Below are positions 8,094-17,217 of a DNA stretch of 64,000 bases, in pieces (the first letter of the stretch is position 1; every line of letters begins with the position of its first letter). The stretch spans positions 443,001 to 507,000 of the forward strand of contig NZ_CP131914.1 of the NCBI RefSeq assembly GCF_040529045.1, written 5' to 3'. The notes below the pieces were generated by a model, which was not told the origin of the DNA, searched no databases, and saw only the letters and a program-made list of their open reading frames with translations. Source of the stretch: Xanthomonas indica. GTDB lineage: Bacteria > Pseudomonadota > Gammaproteobacteria > Xanthomonadales > Xanthomonadaceae. The translations under genes were made by a program, and so were the position numbers.

Positions 8094-8636
8094 ATGAGCG
8101 GCAGGACCTGGCGGCAGGATCCGCACCGGAAGGACGCGATCGAGCAGGCCGCCCTGCGGGTGGTCCTGAACCACGGCGTCGCGGGCACCACCTTCCGCAA
8201 GGTCGCCGAGGAAGCCGGCGTTCCGCTCAGCGCCACCACCTACTACTTCAGCTCCATGCACGCGTTGCTGGTGGCCGCGTTCACCCGGTTTTCCCAGAAG
8301 GTATCCACCGACTTCGCCGCCGAAATCCGCGCCGCGCAGAGCCACGCGCAGGCCTTGGACGCGGTGGTGAACATCATCTTCGCCGAGGCAACGGCCTCGC
8401 CGCGGGTGCTGCTGCTGAGCTACGAGCTGTATGCCTTCGCCCGCCGGCATCCGGAGATGACCGCGATCATGCAGCAGTGGATGGCCCGGAGCCGGGCGGC
8501 GCTGGAAACGCATTTCTCCACCGTGGCGTCCGCCGCCATCGACGCCTTCATCGAAGGCGCGACGATCCACCGCTCGGTCGTGCCCATGGACAGGCAGCGC
8601 GTACGCGATGCGATCGAGAAACTCGCCGCGTTGTAG
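8094..8636 (+). CDS. TetR/AcrR family transcriptional regulator
   Basis: 180 residues from the ATG at 8094. The N-terminal helix-turn-helix is clear: AALRVVLNHGVAGTTFRKVAEEAGV followed by TYYFSSMHALL, the usual end of the TetR DNA-binding domain. The C-terminal ligand-binding half (about 65-180) is helical and not recognisable by family. I chose this start because the frame-open codons upstream (from 7989) cover the presumed operator. It is divergent from the DUF1349 gene and probably represses it and itself; the inducer is unknown. Confidence 0.88.
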   Translation: MSGRTWRQDPHRKDAIEQAALRVVLNHGVAGTTFRKVAEEAGVPLSATTYYFSSMHALLVAAFTRFSQKVSTDFAAEIRAAQSHAQALDAVVNIIFAEATASPRVLLLSYELYAFARRHPEMTAIMQQWMARSRAALETHFSTVASAAIDAFIEGATIHRSVVPMDRQRVRDAIEKLAAL

Positions 8637-9013
8637 AGGACGACGGAGGCACGAGGGCATCCGCGCTCCCCCCGGCAACGCGAGGCACAGCTCCGGTGAC
8701 CTCGAGCCTGCAGGGCCGGATCTTGCCGCGCCGTGGCGCGCCCCAGCCAGGCCGTGCTGATCCGGCGCACCTGGACCACGTGCAGAACCACGCTGTGGAT
8801 GAGGATCATCAACTGCCTGCCGGCAGCGCTCGCAGAGCGGTGTGAACTGCATCCCGGCAGCGCACCGCCGTTCCTGAACAGGGCGTTTAATTTATGTACT
8901 AGTCAGTTCGGGATTCAGGGCGAGTTCGGGTCGCTAACGGATAATTTACATATCGGCAGCGAACGGCCCCACGCCTCAGCGCCGACAAAACCTAATAACG
9001 AAGGTACCCGATT
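8637..9013. other. 377-bp intergenic region upstream of ax21
   Basis: No credible gene. An open frame at 8733-9017 (94 codons) has no family resemblance, no ribosome site and overlaps the ax21 start. The last 130 bp (from about 8887) are distinctly AT-richer (TTTAATTTATGTACTAG, GGATAATTTACATATC) and probably hold the ax21 promoter; a ribosome site GAAGG precedes the ATG at 9014. Confidence 0.5.
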
Positions 9014-9586
9014 ATGAAGACCTCTCTGCTTGCTCTCGGCCTCCTGGCCACCCTGCCGTTCGCCGCTTCGGCTGCCGAAGGCCTTTCCTACAACTATGTC
9101 GAGGGCGGCTACGTCAAGACCGACGCTAGCGGCGGCGACGCCGACGGCTGGGCTGTCAAGGGTTCCTACGCGTTCCACCCGAACTTCAGCGTGTTCGGCG
9201 ACTTCAACCGCCAGAAGACCGATTTCGGCGACGTGCGCGTTGACCAGTGGCGCATCGGCGCCGGTTACAACCACGAGATCGCGACCAGCACCGACCTGGT
9301 GACCCGCGTGGCCTACAACCGTTTCGACCCGGAATACGGCACCAAGTTCAACGGCTGGAGCGCCGAAGCGGGTATCCGCACCGCGTTCAACCCGTACCTG
9401 GAAGTCTATGCACTGGGCGGCTACGAAGACTACGCGAAGAAGGACGGCATCAATCCGGAAGGCCAGTTCTACGGCCGTCTGGGTGCCCAGGCCAAGCTGA
9501 ACCAGAACTGGGGCCTGAGCGCCGACCTGAAGATGGACCGCCACGGCGACAAGGAATGGTTCGTCGGCCCGCGCTTCAGCTGGTAA
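9014..9586 (+). CDS. ax21: Ax21-family outer-membrane beta-barrel protein
   Basis: 190 residues. Signal peptide MKTSLLALGLLATLPFAASA, then a beta-rich protein starting EGLSYNYVEGGYVKTDASGG and ending in GPRFSW, the C-terminal aromatic typical of Bam-assembled barrels. From start to end it resembles Xanthomonas Ax21. Ax21 was once described as a secreted quorum/immune-triggering signal, but those reports were withdrawn; current evidence supports an outer-membrane or vesicle-associated protein. Codon choice is highly biased and a strong terminator follows, both suggesting high expression as a single-gene unit. Confidence 0.93.
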   Translation: MKTSLLALGLLATLPFAASAAEGLSYNYVEGGYVKTDASGGDADGWAVKGSYAFHPNFSVFGDFNRQKTDFGDVRVDQWRIGAGYNHEIATSTDLVTRVAYNRFDPEYGTKFNGWSAEAGIRTAFNPYLEVYALGGYEDYAKKDGINPEGQFYGRLGAQAKLNQNWGLSADLKMDRHGDKEWFVGPRFSW

Positions 9587-9642
9587 GCGTTGCCTAGCGC
9601 CGCGCGCGTCGTCTCTCTCTCCCGCCGCGCGCGGCTCGGAAG

Positions 9643-9670
9643 GCCCGGTCCAACGACCGGGCTTTTTTTT
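9643..9670 (+). terminator. Rho-independent terminator of ax21
   Basis: Perfect 8-bp stem GCCCGGTC / GACCGGGC with a CAAC loop, followed directly by eight T residues. It lies 56 bp after the ax21 stop. This is the clearest intrinsic terminator in the window. Confidence 0.92.
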
Positions 9671-9711
9671 GCCTGGCCGCGCCGGATACCAATGGCGCGC
9701 CGGCGTCGGAA

Positions 9712-9739
9712 ACGAAAACGCCCGGCCAGGCCGGGCGTT
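9712..9739 (-). terminator. Probable terminator of gpsA
   Basis: An 11-bp perfect stem AACGCCCGGCC / GGCCGGGCGTT with a single-base loop. On the minus strand it is followed by GTTTTCGTTTCC, a moderately U-rich tail. It lies 24 bp beyond the gpsA stop and faces the ax21 terminator, as expected for convergent genes. Confidence 0.7.
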
Positions 9740-9762
9740 CGCGTTTCCGGCAGCTGGCCGGA

Positions 9763-10788
9763 TCAACTGAACAGGGTGGTCGGGTACTCGGGCTTCTGCT
9801 CGCGCGCCAGCAACTGCTGCAGGCCGACCGCCGGGGTCAGTTCGCCGTGCAGGACCGCGCGCACCGCGTTGGAGATCGGCAGGTCGATGCCGTGGCGCTC
9901 GGCCTGGCGCATCACCTCGTCGGCGGTCTGCACCGACTCGACCACCTGGCCGATCGCGCGGACCGCCTCCTGCAAGGGCTGCCCACGGCCCAGCGCCAGG
10001 CCCAGCCGGCGGTTGCGCGACAGGTCGCCGGTGCAGGTCAGCACCAGATCGCCCAGCCCGGCCAGGCCCATCAGGGTCTCCGGCTTGGCGCCGATCGCCG
10101 CGGCCAGCCGCAGCATCTCGTTGAGGCCGCGGGTGATCAGGCCGGCGCGGGCGTTGAGGCCCAGCTCCATGCCGTCGGCCACGCCGGTGGCCACTGCGAG
10201 CACGTTCTTCATCGCCCCGCCCAGTTCGGCGCCGACCATGTCGTCGCCGGTGTAGGCGCGGAAGGTCGGGCCGTGCATGGCGTCGGCGACCTGCTGCGCG
10301 AAGGCGGCATCGCCGTGCACGGTCACCGCGGTGGGCAGGTCCAGGGCCACTTCCTTGGCGAAGGACGGGCCGGTCACCACCGCCAGCGGGACGTCCTCGC
10401 CCAGGATCTCCTGCGCCACTTCGTGCAGGAAACGCCCCGACCCGGGCTCGAAGCCCTTGGTGGCCCAGGCCACGCCGGCCTGCGCCGGGCGCAGCGGCGC
10501 CAGCTGGCGCAGGGTGTCGGTGAACGCATGCGACGGCACCACCACCAGGATCCAGTCGGCGCCGTCGATGGCCGCGGCCAGGTCGGTGGTGGCCTGCAGG
10601 CCCTCCGGCAGCGCGATCCCCGGCAGGTAGCGCGGGTTTTCGTGACGCTGCCCGATGGCCTCGGCGACCACGGCATCGCGCCCCCACAGCACGGTCGGAT
10701 ACCCGTGCCGTGCGGTCAGCGACGCCAGCGCCGTGCCCCAGGAGCCGGCGCCGAGAACGGCGATCTTCTTCTTGGCGTTATCGCGCAT
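9763..10788 (-). CDS. gpsA: NAD(P)H-dependent glycerol-3-phosphate dehydrogenase GpsA
   Basis: 341 residues from the ATG at 10788 (a TTG two codons earlier is less likely). The Rossmann motif [12 protein letters not shown] is at the N-terminus; family signatures [26 protein letters not shown] and the catalytic-lysine region are present. GpsA reduces dihydroxyacetone phosphate to sn-glycerol 3-phosphate for phospholipid synthesis. It starts about 18 bp after the secB stop, so the two are very probably one transcript, as in E. coli. Confidence 0.97.
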   Translation of the reverse strand: MRDNAKKKIAVLGAGSWGTALASLTARHGYPTVLWGRDAVVAEAIGQRHENPRYLPGIALPEGLQATTDLAAAIDGADWILVVVPSHAFTDTLRQLAPLRPAQAGVAWATKGFEPGSGRFLHEVAQEILGEDVPLAVVTGPSFAKEVALDLPTAVTVHGDAAFAQQVADAMHGPTFRAYTGDDMVGAELGGAMKNVLAVATGVADGMELGLNARAGLITRGLNEMLRLAAAIGAKPETLMGLAGLGDLVLTCTGDLSRNRRLGLALGRGQPLQEAVRAIGQVVESVQTADEVMRQAERHGIDLPISNAVRAVLHGELTPAVGLQQLLAREQKPEYPTTLFS

Positions 10789-10806
10789 GCGCAACGGCGG
10801 ACGCGC

Positions 10807-11325
10807 TCAGGCGTTGCCGGCCGGCTCCGAATCGGCCAGCGACTGGCCCTCGCCCTGCTGCGCGCGCTGGCGCAGGGTCTCGGCGTACAGGGCCTCGAAG
10901 TTGATCGGCTGCAGGAAGAACGGCGGGAAGCCGCCAGCCTGGATCAGGTCGCTGACCAGCGAACGCACGTACGGGAACAGGATGCTCGGGCACTGGGTGC
11001 CGAGCAGCACGTCCACCGCCTGCGGGTCCAGGCCGACCAGGCCGAACACGCCGGCCTGCTGCACTTCGGCCACGTAGGCGGTCTTGCCGCCGGCGGTGCA
11101 GGTCAGGGTCACGGCCAGCACCACTTCGAAGGCCTGCTCGTTGAGCTGCTGCACGCGCTGGTTGAGGTTGAGCTGCAGTTCCGGCTGCGCGTTGTCGTTG
11201 AACACCGACGGCGCGTTGGGGGACTCGAAGGACACGTCCTTGACGTAGATCTTCTCGATGGTGAAAGCGGGACCGGCCGCGGCTTCGGCCGGCGCCGCGG
11301 CGCCGTTGTTGGTGACGTCGGACAT
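10807..11325 (-). CDS. secB: Protein-export chaperone SecB
   Basis: 172 residues. After a short Ala-rich lead the SecB fold begins at [41 protein letters not shown] and [32 protein letters not shown] are the family's most conserved stretches. SecB is a cytosolic tetramer that holds preproteins unfolded and hands them to SecA. The rhodanese gene lies 88 bp upstream and gpsA follows closely, the same order as yibN-(grxC)-secB-gpsA in enterics but without grxC. Confidence 0.97.
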   Translation of the reverse strand: MSDVTNNGAAAPAEAAAGPAFTIEKIYVKDVSFESPNAPSVFNDNAQPELQLNLNQRVQQLNEQAFEVVLAVTLTCTAGGKTAYVAEVQQAGVFGLVGLDPQAVDVLLGTQCPSILFPYVRSLVSDLIQAGGFPPFFLQPINFEALYAETLRQRAQQGEGQSLADSEPAGNA

Positions 11326-11413
11326 TGCTTGACTCCGGTGGATTCGGTAACAGAAAGAAACGGGATTATCACACGCCGGCCGCGCCCCTCGGGGGCCGGC
11401 CGGGCGCGGTGTC

Positions 11414-11848
11414 TCAGCGGCCCTTGACCAGCGGCAGCTCGGCCTGCTGCCAGGCGGCGATGCCGCCCTCCAGCACGTAGACCTGCTCGAAGCCGGCCTT
11501 CTTCAACTGCTTGGCGGCGCCGTCGGCGGTGGTGCCGGTACGGCAGACCAGCACCACCGGCTGCGCCTTGGCGTTGGCCACCAGCTTGTGCTCGGGGCCG
11601 AACTGGCTGGCGGTGGCGTTGCGGCTGCCGGCGATGTGGCCCTTCTCGAAATCGGCCGAGGCCGACAGGTCGACCAGCACCGCATTGCCGGCGTTGATCA
11701 GGCGGGTCAGCTCGGCCGGCCGCAGGCTCTTGTAGCCACGGAACAGGCGCGCCACTTCGGTGACGATCAGGGCGATGGTGAGGCCCACCAGGGCCAGGGC
11801 CAGCATCGGGTTGCGGCCGGCGAAGGCCAGCAGTTCTTCGAAGTTCAC
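11414..11848 (-). CDS. Membrane-anchored rhodanese-like protein (YibN-like)
   Basis: 144 residues from a GTG at 11848, giving [15 protein letters not shown]; no ATG gives a better start. One N-terminal transmembrane helix (about 14-34, [19 protein letters not shown]) is followed by a rhodanese domain with the active-site loop CRTGTT, cysteine intact. It probably moves sulfur or acts as a sulfurtransferase at the membrane face. It heads the likely rhodanese-secB-gpsA operon. Confidence 0.88.
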   Translation of the reverse strand: MNFEELLAFAGRNPMLALALVGLTIALIVTEVARLFRGYKSLRPAELTRLINAGNAVLVDLSASADFEKGHIAGSRNATASQFGPEHKLVANAKAQPVVLVCRTGTTADGAAKQLKKAGFEQVYVLEGGIAAWQQAELPLVKGR

Positions 11849-11901
11849 GGGACTCGGGGGCGGGAAGCGGGCGCCGATTGTCGCACAGCTCGGCGACCGC
11901 G

Positions 11902-12321
11902 CTACTGGCCGTTCCACAGGTCCGGCAGGCCGTCCTGCAGCCACCAGGTCTTGGCCTCGGGATCCCAGCGCCAGCGCTCGCGGTAGCGGACGATGCGCTC
12001 GGCCTGGGTATTGCGGTTGATCACGCCCAGCTCGATCTCGCGCAGCGCCTCGCCCTCGCCGACCGCGCCGCCGCCGACCTTGTAGGAGGAGACCTGGATC
12101 TGCCGGTAGCGCTCCAGCTGCAGATCGGTCAGCGGGTGCGCCTGGCGGTAGGCCGGATCCACCGCCTGCCAGGCGGTTTCGAACTCGCTCCAGCGCACCG
12201 CGGCGGCGTAGGCGGTCTGCAGGTCGTCGAGCTTGCGCTGTTGCGCGCGGCTGCCGGCCACGGCCGCGCCGGTCCAGCCCAGCAGCAACAGCAGCGCGAG
12301 CGCGCGGAACATCGAAGGCAT
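11902..12321 (-). CDS. Conserved exported protein of unknown function
   Basis: 139 residues. Signal peptide MPSMFRALALLLLLGWTGAAVAG, then a small soluble protein with AVDPAYRQAHPLTDLQLERY and a C-terminal WRWDPEAKTWWLQDGLPDLW. The layout, with paired WDPxxxxWW motifs, recalls small periplasmic proteins that fold like NTF2/SnoaL, but this is only an impression. I do not recognise a named family. It lies between the rhodanese and the thioesterase genes, all on the minus strand. Confidence 0.75.
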   Translation of the reverse strand: MPSMFRALALLLLLGWTGAAVAGSRAQQRKLDDLQTAYAAAVRWSEFETAWQAVDPAYRQAHPLTDLQLERYRQIQVSSYKVGGGAVGEGEALREIELGVINRNTQAERIVRYRERWRWDPEAKTWWLQDGLPDLWNGQ

Positions 12322-12366
12322 GGCGGCGTCCAGGTGGTGGCGCGCGGGGCGCGCGATCCGCGCATC

Positions 12367-12837
12367 CTACCCTTTGGCGATGGCCACGAAGCGACCGCCC
12401 AGGGTCGCCGCCGCCGCCGCACCGGGCGCGCCGACCTGGGCCTGGATGCCGATGCGGGCGCGGCCGCGCTGGCGGAAGGTGTGCACGAATACGTCCCAGT
12501 CGCCTTCCGTGTCGGCATTGGCCTGGGCGTGCAGATCGGCGTAGAGCGGCGCCAGGTAGCGCACCTGGCTGTCGGCGACGTAGACGTCGGCCTGCAGCCC
12601 GGCGCGGTGCAGCTCGCAGTTGACCAGCCCCCAGCCGGCCAGGGTCATCACCGATCCCAGGCTGCCGCCGAAGGCATTGCCCTTGTCGTTGATGTTGGCC
12701 GCCAGCGGCGCGACCACATGCAGGCGCCGGTCGGCATAGGCGTGCACGGCGACCTGCAGCGCCGCCACCGGCGGCATGGCCTGGAACTGGCGTTGCAGCT
12801 GCTGCAGGAACGCCTCGAAGGAAAGATCCGCTGCCAT
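12367..12837 (-). CDS. YiiD C-terminal-type hotdog thioesterase
   Basis: 156 residues from the ATG at 12837. The stretch NDKGNAFGGSLGSVMTLAGW is the signature of the YiiD_C putative thioesterase domain, a hotdog fold, here without the N-acetyltransferase domain that E. coli YiiD carries. Probably an acyl-thioesterase of unknown substrate. It is divergent from hemD, with about 42 bp between the starts. Confidence 0.85.
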   Translation of the reverse strand: MAADLSFEAFLQQLQRQFQAMPPVAALQVAVHAYADRRLHVVAPLAANINDKGNAFGGSLGSVMTLAGWGLVNCELHRAGLQADVYVADSQVRYLAPLYADLHAQANADTEGDWDVFVHTFRQRGRARIGIQAQVGAPGAAAAATLGGRFVAIAKG

Positions 12838-12879
12838 GGTGCGATTGTGCTGCCGGTGGGGGCTCGCATAATGCCTGGC

Positions 12880-13653
12880 ATGAGCGCGCATGCAACCGCC
12901 GCCCCGGCCTGGACCCTGATCTCGCTGCGCCCGCAGGGCGAGCACGCGCCGCTGCGGCGGGCCGCGGCGCGCTGCGGCGGGCGCGTGCTGGCGGTGTCGC
13001 CGTGGCGGCTGCAGCCGCGCGCCGATCCCGCCACGCGTGCGGCCCTGGCCGCGGCATTGGCCGCACCGCGGGTCATCGTCAGCAGCCCGGCGGCGGTGCG
13101 CGCGGCGGCGGCGCTGCAGCCGCTGGCGGCACGCCCTGGGCAGTGCTGGCTGGCGGTGGGGGCAGGCACGGCGCGCGCGTTGCGCCAGCACGGCATCGCC
13201 GAGGTGGCGACGCCGGCGCGGATGGACAGCGACGGCCTGCTGGCGCTGCCGGAACTGGCCGCACCGGACCTGCCGGTGGGCCTGGTCACCGCGCCCGGTG
13301 GCCGCGGCCTGATCGCCGCGCACCTGCACGCACGCGGCACCCCGCTGCTGCGCGCCGACGTGTATGTCCGCGAACCGGTGCCGTTGCGCCCGGCCGACCT
13401 CGCCCGCCTGCGCGCAGCGCCGCCCGGGGTGCTGGCCTTGAGCAGCGGCGAGGCGCTGCACCAGCTGCTGGCGCAGTTGCCCGACGAATTGGCACGGGCC
13501 TGGCGCATGCGCCCCGTCGTCGCCGCCAGCGCGCGTCTGGCGGCGCTGGCGAGAGACCTGGGATTTACCGAGGTGGTGCAGGCGGCCGGACCGATGCCGC
13601 AACAACTGGTGGCCGCCGCGGTCGCGATCGTGACGCGCTCGCCACCTCGCTGA
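12880..13653 (+). CDS. hemD: Uroporphyrinogen-III synthase
   Basis: 257 residues from the ATG at 12880 (an in-frame ATG at 12871 is also possible). HemD family features: TLISLRPQGEHAPLRRAAARCGG at the start, VIVSSPAAVRAAA, WLAVGAGTARALRQHG, LVTAPGGRGLIAAHL and VAASARLAALARDLGF. It cyclises hydroxymethylbilane to uroporphyrinogen III in tetrapyrrole synthesis. hemX and hemY follow on the same strand, as in many gammaproteobacteria; hemC is not in this window. Confidence 0.93.
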   Translation: MSAHATAAPAWTLISLRPQGEHAPLRRAAARCGGRVLAVSPWRLQPRADPATRAALAAALAAPRVIVSSPAAVRAAAALQPLAARPGQCWLAVGAGTARALRQHGIAEVATPARMDSDGLLALPELAAPDLPVGLVTAPGGRGLIAAHLHARGTPLLRADVYVREPVPLRPADLARLRAAPPGVLALSSGEALHQLLAQLPDELARAWRMRPVVAASARLAALARDLGFTEVVQAAGPMPQQLVAAAVAIVTRSPPR

Positions 13654-13766
13654 ACGCGGGCCAGCGCCCGGGTTGCGGCCGCAGTGCCGCTCACGCCATG
13701 CTCCGGCGGTGCCGCGCCACCCGCCGCCTTGCTCGCGACGGGCGACGGCCCCCCAGGACGCTGCCG

Positions 13767-14747
13767 ATGACCGACGAAATCCCGATCACGCCTCGCCGTT
13801 CCACACGCTGGATCTGGTTGCTGCTGGTACTCGCCACGCTGGCCGCGTTGGCGTTCGCCGGCTGGCGTGGCTGGGACTGGTGGCAGGCGCGCAGCGCGCG
13901 CGAACTGGCCCAGCAATCGGACCTGCAGCAGCAGTTGCAGGCGTTGCAGCAGGCCCAGGACAGCCTGCGTCGCGACCAGCGCGCCACCGCGCAGCGGCTG
14001 CAGGACGCGGCCAGCACCAACCGCGTGCTGCGCGACGAAATGCTCGGCCTGAGCCAGCGCAGCGCGCTGCTGGAAGCCAATGTCGCCAAGCTCGCCGATT
14101 CCAACCGCCACGGCGCGCAGGCGCTGCGCCTGGACGAGGTCGAGTTGCTGCTCAACCAGGGCCAGCAGCGCTTGCTGCTGGCCGGCGACGCGGTCGGCGC
14201 GCGCCGCGCCTACGCCCTGGCCAGCGGCGTGCTGGACGGCATCGACGATCCGCAGTTCCTCAACCTGCGCCAGGCGCTGTTGCAGGAACGCACCGCCCTG
14301 GATGCGCTGGGCGACGGCCCGCAGGCGCGCCTGGCGGCGCAGCTGGATGCGTTTTCCGCCAGCCTCGCCGCCCTGCCGACGCAATTGCCGGAGAACGCGC
14401 AACAGCCGCTGTGGCAGCGCCTGCTGGCGCCGCTGGTGAAGATCCGTCCCTCGCAGGGCGGCGTGCTGGCCGCCGGATCGGAGCGCGTGGCCGCCCACGA
14501 TGCGCTGCAGCTCGACCTGACCCTGGCGCGCGCGGCGCTGGAGCGCGGCGACACGCGCGGCTATCGCAGCGCACTGGCCGGCGCCGGGCGCTGGCTGTCG
14601 CGGCTGTGGCCGGAATCGCCGCAGTTGCGCGAACGCCGCGCCGCGCTGCGCACCCTGGCCAACGCCGATCTGCGCCCGACCATTCCCGAACTCGGAACCA
14701 CCCTGCAGCAGTTGCGCGCGATGCGCGACGCAAGGAGCCCGTCATGA
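13767..14747 (+). CDS. hemX: HemX family membrane protein
   Basis: 326 residues from the ATG at 13767. A short cytoplasmic N-terminus, one transmembrane helix (about 15-34, IWLLLVLATLAALAFAGW) and then a long coiled-coil periplasmic part (QQSDLQQQLQALQQAQDSLR). The HemX core LRLDEVELLLNQGQQRLLLAGD is clear. Although the family is often labelled uroporphyrinogen-III C-methyltransferase, no methyltransferase motif is present. It overlaps hemY by 4 bp (ATGA), so the two are translationally coupled. Confidence 0.92.
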   Translation: MTDEIPITPRRSTRWIWLLLVLATLAALAFAGWRGWDWWQARSARELAQQSDLQQQLQALQQAQDSLRRDQRATAQRLQDAASTNRVLRDEMLGLSQRSALLEANVAKLADSNRHGAQALRLDEVELLLNQGQQRLLLAGDAVGARRAYALASGVLDGIDDPQFLNLRQALLQERTALDALGDGPQARLAAQLDAFSASLAALPTQLPENAQQPLWQRLLAPLVKIRPSQGGVLAAGSERVAAHDALQLDLTLARAALERGDTRGYRSALAGAGRWLSRLWPESPQLRERRAALRTLANADLRPTIPELGTTLQQLRAMRDARSPS

Positions 14748-16012
14748 AATCGCTTCGTTCCCTGATCGTGCTGTTGATCGTCATCGCGCTGGGCGTGATC
14801 GGTGCGCAATGGCTGGGGCAGGACCAGGTCCGCCAGCTGGGAGAGGTGATCGTGCGCGTCGGCGGCACCGACTACATCGCCTCGCTGCCGCAGGCCTCGC
14901 TGCTGCTGGTGATCGCGTTCCTGGCGCTGTGGCTGGTGTGGAACGTGCTCAGTTTCCCGTTCCGCGCCTGGGGCCGGCGCCGCCGCAAGCAGTCGCGCGC
15001 GCGCCTGCTCGACGGTCTGGCTGCCGCCCACGCCGGCCAGTGGACGCGGGCCGAGAAGCAACTCAACGCCGCCGCCGAAGATCCCGAGGTCAGCGCCATC
15101 GCGCTGATCGCCGCTGCGCGCGCGGCCGATGCGCGCGGCGACCGCGAAGCGACCGAGCGCCACCTGCGGCGCCTGGCCGAACGCGATGCTGCCGCGCACG
15201 CGCTGCTGCAGGCCGAACTGCACCTGGAGCAGCAGCGCCCGGTCGATGCGATCAACGCGCTGGACGTAGCCGCGGCGCAGCCGCTGCCGCCGCGCGGCCT
15301 GTTGCTGCGCACCGAGGCGCTGGCCCGCATCGGCCGCGCCGGCGAGGCCTACGGCCAGCTCGGCGCGATCCGCCAGCAGCAGGCCTTGCCGCTGGAGGCG
15401 ATCGCCACGCTGGAGACACGCCTGGCCGCGGCCTCGCTGGACCAGGCCGGCGATGCCAATGCCCTGGCCGAGCGCTGGGAAAGCCTGCCCAAGTCGCTGC
15501 GCAGCGAGCCGGCCGTCGTGGCCGCCTATGCGGTGCGCGCGGCGGCGCTGCGCTGGGACGATGCGGCGCTGCGCAGCCTGGAGCAGGCGCTGGACACGCG
15601 CTGGGACGAAGGCCTGGCCGCGCTGTACGGACGCCTGCCGGTGGAAAAGTACGATTCGCGCCGCGCCAGTGCACAGCGCTGGCTGCAGGCGCACCCGGAC
15701 AGCCCGTCGCTGCTGCTGACCCTGGCGCGCCTGGCCCGGCATCAGCAGCAGTGGCCGCAGGCCGAGGAATTCCTGCATCGCGCGCTGGCGCTCGGCGCCG
15801 GTGCCGAGGCCTGGGAAGTGTTCGGCGACGGCCATGCCGACGCTGGCGACATGCTCGCGGCGCAGCGCTGCTACGCCAATGCGCTGCGCGTGCGGCGTGG
15901 CGAACCGGCGCAGCCGCTGCCCGAACCGGTCGCCCCGGTCACCCCGATCGCGCCGGATCCGGATGGCACCGAGCGCCGCGACGCGCATGGGTTTCCGAGG
16001 CTGGAGGACTGA
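14744..16012 (+). CDS. hemY: HemY family TPR membrane protein
   Basis: 422 residues; ATG at 14744 overlaps the hemX stop and is preceded by AAGGAG. Two N-terminal transmembrane helices (about 5-22 and 48-70) are followed by a RRRRKQSR cytoplasmic-side stretch and TPR-like helical repeats up to about residue 390 (AHAGQWTRAEKQLNAAAEDPEV, HQQQWPQAEEFLHRALALG). HemY of this type is an inner-membrane protein tied to the hem genes by position; its biochemical role is unclear. It should not be confused with Gram-positive HemY oxidase. Confidence 0.92.
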   Translation: MKSLRSLIVLLIVIALGVIGAQWLGQDQVRQLGEVIVRVGGTDYIASLPQASLLLVIAFLALWLVWNVLSFPFRAWGRRRRKQSRARLLDGLAAAHAGQWTRAEKQLNAAAEDPEVSAIALIAAARAADARGDREATERHLRRLAERDAAAHALLQAELHLEQQRPVDAINALDVAAAQPLPPRGLLLRTEALARIGRAGEAYGQLGAIRQQQALPLEAIATLETRLAAASLDQAGDANALAERWESLPKSLRSEPAVVAAYAVRAAALRWDDAALRSLEQALDTRWDEGLAALYGRLPVEKYDSRRASAQRWLQAHPDSPSLLLTLARLARHQQQWPQAEEFLHRALALGAGAEAWEVFGDGHADAGDMLAAQRCYANALRVRRGEPAQPLPEPVAPVTPIAPDPDGTERRDAHGFPRLED

Positions 16013-16472
16013 GTCCGGGACGAACGCGGGAGTAGGCGCGGCTTGGTGGCCCCTGTTTGGGCTCGGCCGCGACGCGCGACCGCGACTGCCCCACGTGGCT
16101 AACCGGCAGCGCCGATCGCCGGCTTTTGCCACGTTGCGCAGAATGCCGTTTGCCCCGTAGGAGCGGCTTCAGCCGCGACCGGGCATTCCCAGGAACCCCC
16201 GGTCGCGGCTGAAGCCGCTCCTACAGGATGCTTCCTGTCGTTGTCAGGGAGACGCTCAGAGCCTGCCTACGAGACAAGGTTACCTGGCGCTGATCCGCGG
16301 CGAAGCGCGTCTCAGGCATCACCGACGCAAGAGCACGCGCGCATCGCGCCGGTACCGCTGCGCGGCCGGCGAGATCCCGAAAGCCCGGCGGGATTCAGCG
16401 ATGATCGTCGTGTGGCCGTGCCAGCCGCGCGGCGCTCACCGATCCGACGGTAGCACTGACCCGTCCACCCGC
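16013..16472. other. Intergenic region between convergent hemY and membrane-protein gene
   Basis: Contains the REP-type inverted pair at 16157-16224. Outside that, no gene, hairpin with a U-run or other repeat was recognised. Confidence 0.5.
16157..16224. repeat. REP-type palindromic pair
   Basis: Two 27-bp arms in inverted orientation (16157-16183 and 16198-16224) around a 14-nt spacer. Each arm carries the core GCGGCTTCAGCCGC, itself a hairpin, flanked by GTAGGA on one side and GACCGGG on the other. The same element recurs at 41061-41083 and 47179-47244. As a whole it can form one long stem between the converging hemY and membrane-protein genes. Confidence 0.88.
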
Positions 16473-17042
16473 TCAGCGCCGCAAGGCCGGCGGCAGCGCC
16501 GGCAGGCGCGACAGGAACTCGGGCGCCAGGCCCTTGTAGCGCGCATGGCGCTCGTCCATGCGCCGCGGCACCAGGATGCGCGCGCCGAACATGCCCCAGA
16601 TCAGCATGACCAGAAACACGGCGCCTCCCAACCAGAACCCGCCCTCGCCTCCGACGGCCAAACCCAGCAGCGGACCCACCAGGAAGGCACCGGCGCTCAG
16701 CAGGATGAAGCGGTTGCGCCGGCGGCGATGCGTCGCGCACATCCCGAGCACGTGGCTGCTGCGCTTGCGCGCGACCAGTGCCGCGATCGCATAGATCAGG
16801 ATGCTCACCAGGATCAGCAGGTACCAGCCCGGGGCGTGCCAGTAGAACGTGCGCTTCTTCAGTTCGTCGGCACGCAGTGCCGCTCCGCACTTCACGCAAT
16901 GCGGCGGGAACGGCGCGTCGCGCAGGCACAGCACCTCGTTGCCGTCGCGCCACAGCGTCTCGCCCGGCAGCGGCGGCGGCAGGCCGGGCGAAGTGGCGAC
17001 GCTTGGCGCCTGGTACGGATTGAAACTGCCCTGCTCGGTCAT
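16473..17042 (-). CDS. Uncharacterised membrane protein with CxxC motif
   Basis: 189 residues from the ATG at 17042 (MTEQGSFNPYQAP). A Pro-rich N-terminus is followed by HCVKCGAALRADELKKR, a rubredoxin-like CxxCG that could bind zinc or be redox-active, then hydrophobic helices at about 75-95 and two more near 118-155, and a short C-terminal tail rich in Arg and Pro (MDERHARYKGLAPEFLSRLP). Similar small membrane proteins occur in xanthomonads, but I cannot assign a function. Confidence 0.8.
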   Translation of the reverse strand: MTEQGSFNPYQAPSVATSPGLPPPLPGETLWRDGNEVLCLRDAPFPPHCVKCGAALRADELKKRTFYWHAPGWYLLILVSILIYAIAALVARKRSSHVLGMCATHRRRRNRFILLSAGAFLVGPLLGLAVGGEGGFWLGGAVFLVMLIWGMFGARILVPRRMDERHARYKGLAPEFLSRLPALPPALRR

Positions 17043-17217
17043 GGCCTGCGCCCCCTGCGCGCGGTGTCGCCCGCATGGCGCAGGCGAATCGGTGGCATGG
17101 TAGCGCGGCACATGCAGGGCGGTCAGCGCCGGCGGCGCAAAGCCAGGTGGTCGCGCCAGCAGGGCGCGTCCCCAGCGGGGGGCGGTCGCACGCGTGCGTG
17201 CACACGCGCGGCCAGGC

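Noticed and set aside
8733-9017. 94-codon open frame upstream of ax21
   Set aside because: No family match, no ribosome site, and it overlaps the ax21 start.
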